A stretch of 64,000 nucleotides of DNA from Dallia pectoralis. Lineage: Eukaryota > Chordata > Actinopteri > Esociformes > Umbridae. The position numbers and the translations under genes are program-made. The notes beneath the pieces were generated by a model. That model was not told the origin of the DNA, ran no database searches, and worked only from the letters and a program-made list of their open reading frames with translations. Of the stretch, positions 62,566-64,000 are shown piece by piece. The first letter of the stretch is position 1. Every line of letters begins with the position of its first letter. Location of the stretch: NCBI GenBank assembly GCA_029465975.1, contig CM055741.1, forward strand, positions 751,720-815,719, read 5' to 3'.

Positions 62566-62778
62566 TATCTTAGCGTGGCGCTTTAAACTTCAACCAAACG
62601 TTACTCCTTGCAAAGAGAAAAGCCATGGCTCGGCATGGTCAGCATCTGTAAGTTTTCGATTATGTAAAACGTATTTTCATGTCCATGCAGTATTAAATAA
62701 AATAATATTTTCATTACTACTGCATGGACATGAAAATAAGTTACGATTGGTTGAAGTTCAAAGCGCCACGCTAAGATA
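62566..62778. mobile_element. palindromic MITE
   Basis: Arms TATCTTAGCGTGGCGCTTTA and its inverse at the right end pair over most of their length. An inner pair with ATTTTCATGTCCATGCAGTA is also inverted. The whole could fold into one hairpin. No ORF. Confidence 0.75.
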
Positions 62779-62905
62779 AATAAATATATACGGAAATAAA
62801 TGTCAACGGAAATAAATATAAACGGAAATCAATACTTAGAGAAATAAATAATTACAGAAATAAATGATTGTGAAAATAAATATGAAGGGAAATACATTTT
62901 AGGAG
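62779..62905. repeat. AAATAAAT/ACGGAAATAAAT short repeats
   Basis: Seven to eight degenerate units of GGAAATAAATATA type adjoining the palindrome. Confidence 0.8.
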
Positions 62906-64000
62906 TTAAATGTTCCTGGTGCTCAGCCCCACAGCCCTTCCCCCCAGCCACCATTTTGATATGCACTTTGCTAGAGAACGCTTGTTTTGTGCGTTACACC
63001 CTCTCTATGGCTCTGATTACACCTATTAACACTTACACATCTTACATTTACCCATACATTTCCATTACACTCCTCATATGTCTACTATCACACTTCACCA
63101 GTTCGTTGTTTTGTGAATAATTGATTAAACTTTTGTTGGTCCTTAAAAGTTAACGTATGGACTCCATAGTTTGTCAATCTCTATGAGCCGGGTTGTGACA
63201 GTGTTAAAAAGTATGCGCAAGTATGTGTCTAAGAAAGTGATGGAATGTCTGATAACATGTTGTTTATATCAGTGAATAAATGTACATATTTTTCGTCGTG
63301 GTCACAAAATAATTTTAAGTTAGATTATTGTTGTGAAAAAGCAGGAAAATTCCAGCCTGAAACTAGAAGCTAAAATTATCTTCTTTGCTTTTACGAGTGT
63401 TATATCCTGAATGGACACTGTTTAACAAGAAGTGAATAAAATGTATAATATTATTGTATTATTCAAATAAATTTGTTAGCCTGGAGTGCAGAATAAATAT
63501 TGAAAAATACTTACTTAACTTCGTCTTGCTTAGACTGTCTTCTGTTTTGCGTTACAAAATGGATCCCGAAAGAAAAACGTTACTTTCACTTTCACAACAA
63601 CCGTATAAATAAGGAGCTCTCCTACTGAGGAAGGGCGTATGAAATAGTTTCAAATGCGGGGGGAGAGAAACAGTTAAAATGTTTGGACAGGGAAGAACTT
63701 TTAAAGACCAAAGGCTGTGCAACATGTAGGTGGACCCTGCAGACTATCTGAAGGTGGTTTGAGGTTGGTAAGGTATTGCACAAAAAAGCTATTGAGTTTT
63801 ACCGGTTTTAAATGGTTATTAAACAATTGTTACACCATTTCTTTAAAAACTAAAGCATGTACAACATGTGAATGTCCTTTGTAGACAATATGAAAATGGA
63901 TTTCGTTTTAAAGTTATTTAACAAAAACACTGTGGAGTTTTACAGTTTTAAAATGTTTATTAAACATTTGTTTTCACTACTTCCTTCAAAAACAGAGGCA
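62906..64000. other. right-edge sequence without recognised gene
   Basis: AT-rich. CTCTCTATGGCTCTG at ~63001-63015 resembles the terminus of the THAP element and may be a second decayed end. Nothing else is supported. Confidence 0.4.

Overview
The window is vertebrate nuclear DNA from a teleost fish. The evidence is spliced genes with GT-AG introns, a multi-exon ER stress sensor, an NLRC3-like FISNA-NACHT-LRR-B30.2 gene, a fish-type C2H2 zinc-finger gene and fish-type transposons. The style of the zinc-finger and NLR proteins resembles the pike/salmonid lineage; that placement is inference from memory of those families, not a search result. No rRNA, tRNA, operon or CRISPR array was recognised.

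Layout, left to right. (1) Positions 686-25609, minus strand: the first 15 coding exons of ern2 (IRE1-beta), from the signal peptide to the start of the kinase domain. The rest of the kinase and the RNase lie beyond the left edge. About 1.76 kb of exon is spread over 25 kb because nearly every intron holds a different tandem array. One intron contains a 9.17 kb segment (5682-14849) with inverted ends and a perfect 8-bp flanking duplication, which itself contains a 31-bp and a 13-bp satellite. Intron 1 holds a Tc1/mariner transposon of DD36E type. (2) 27060-35377, minus: a C2H2 zinc-finger gene with an acidic N-terminal exon, two middle exons and an 11-finger last exon. One middle exon is an expanded 45-bp coding minisatellite with a 1-bp frameshift. 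A 33-bp minisatellite carrying the 5' piece of a LINE sits in one of its introns. (3) 38363-59189, minus: an NLRC3-like gene (N-terminal exons, FISNA-NACHT, LRR exons, linker exon, PRY-SPRY). Its middle is duplicated and interrupted by a non-autonomous LTR retroelement present in one full and one error-rich copy, which may be an assembly artefact. (4) 59450-64000: transposon-rich DNA with a THAP/P-type element carrying a nested ISL2EU-like MITE, a solo LTR and a palindromic MITE; no host gene was recognised.

Roughly half of the window is tandem repeat (about 30 arrays, units of 12-56 bp). Most long open frames are translations of these arrays and are not genes. The most notable pattern is that many arrays begin within a few to about 35 nt of a 5' splice site, and several repeat units contain a copy of the exon-end/donor junction itself.
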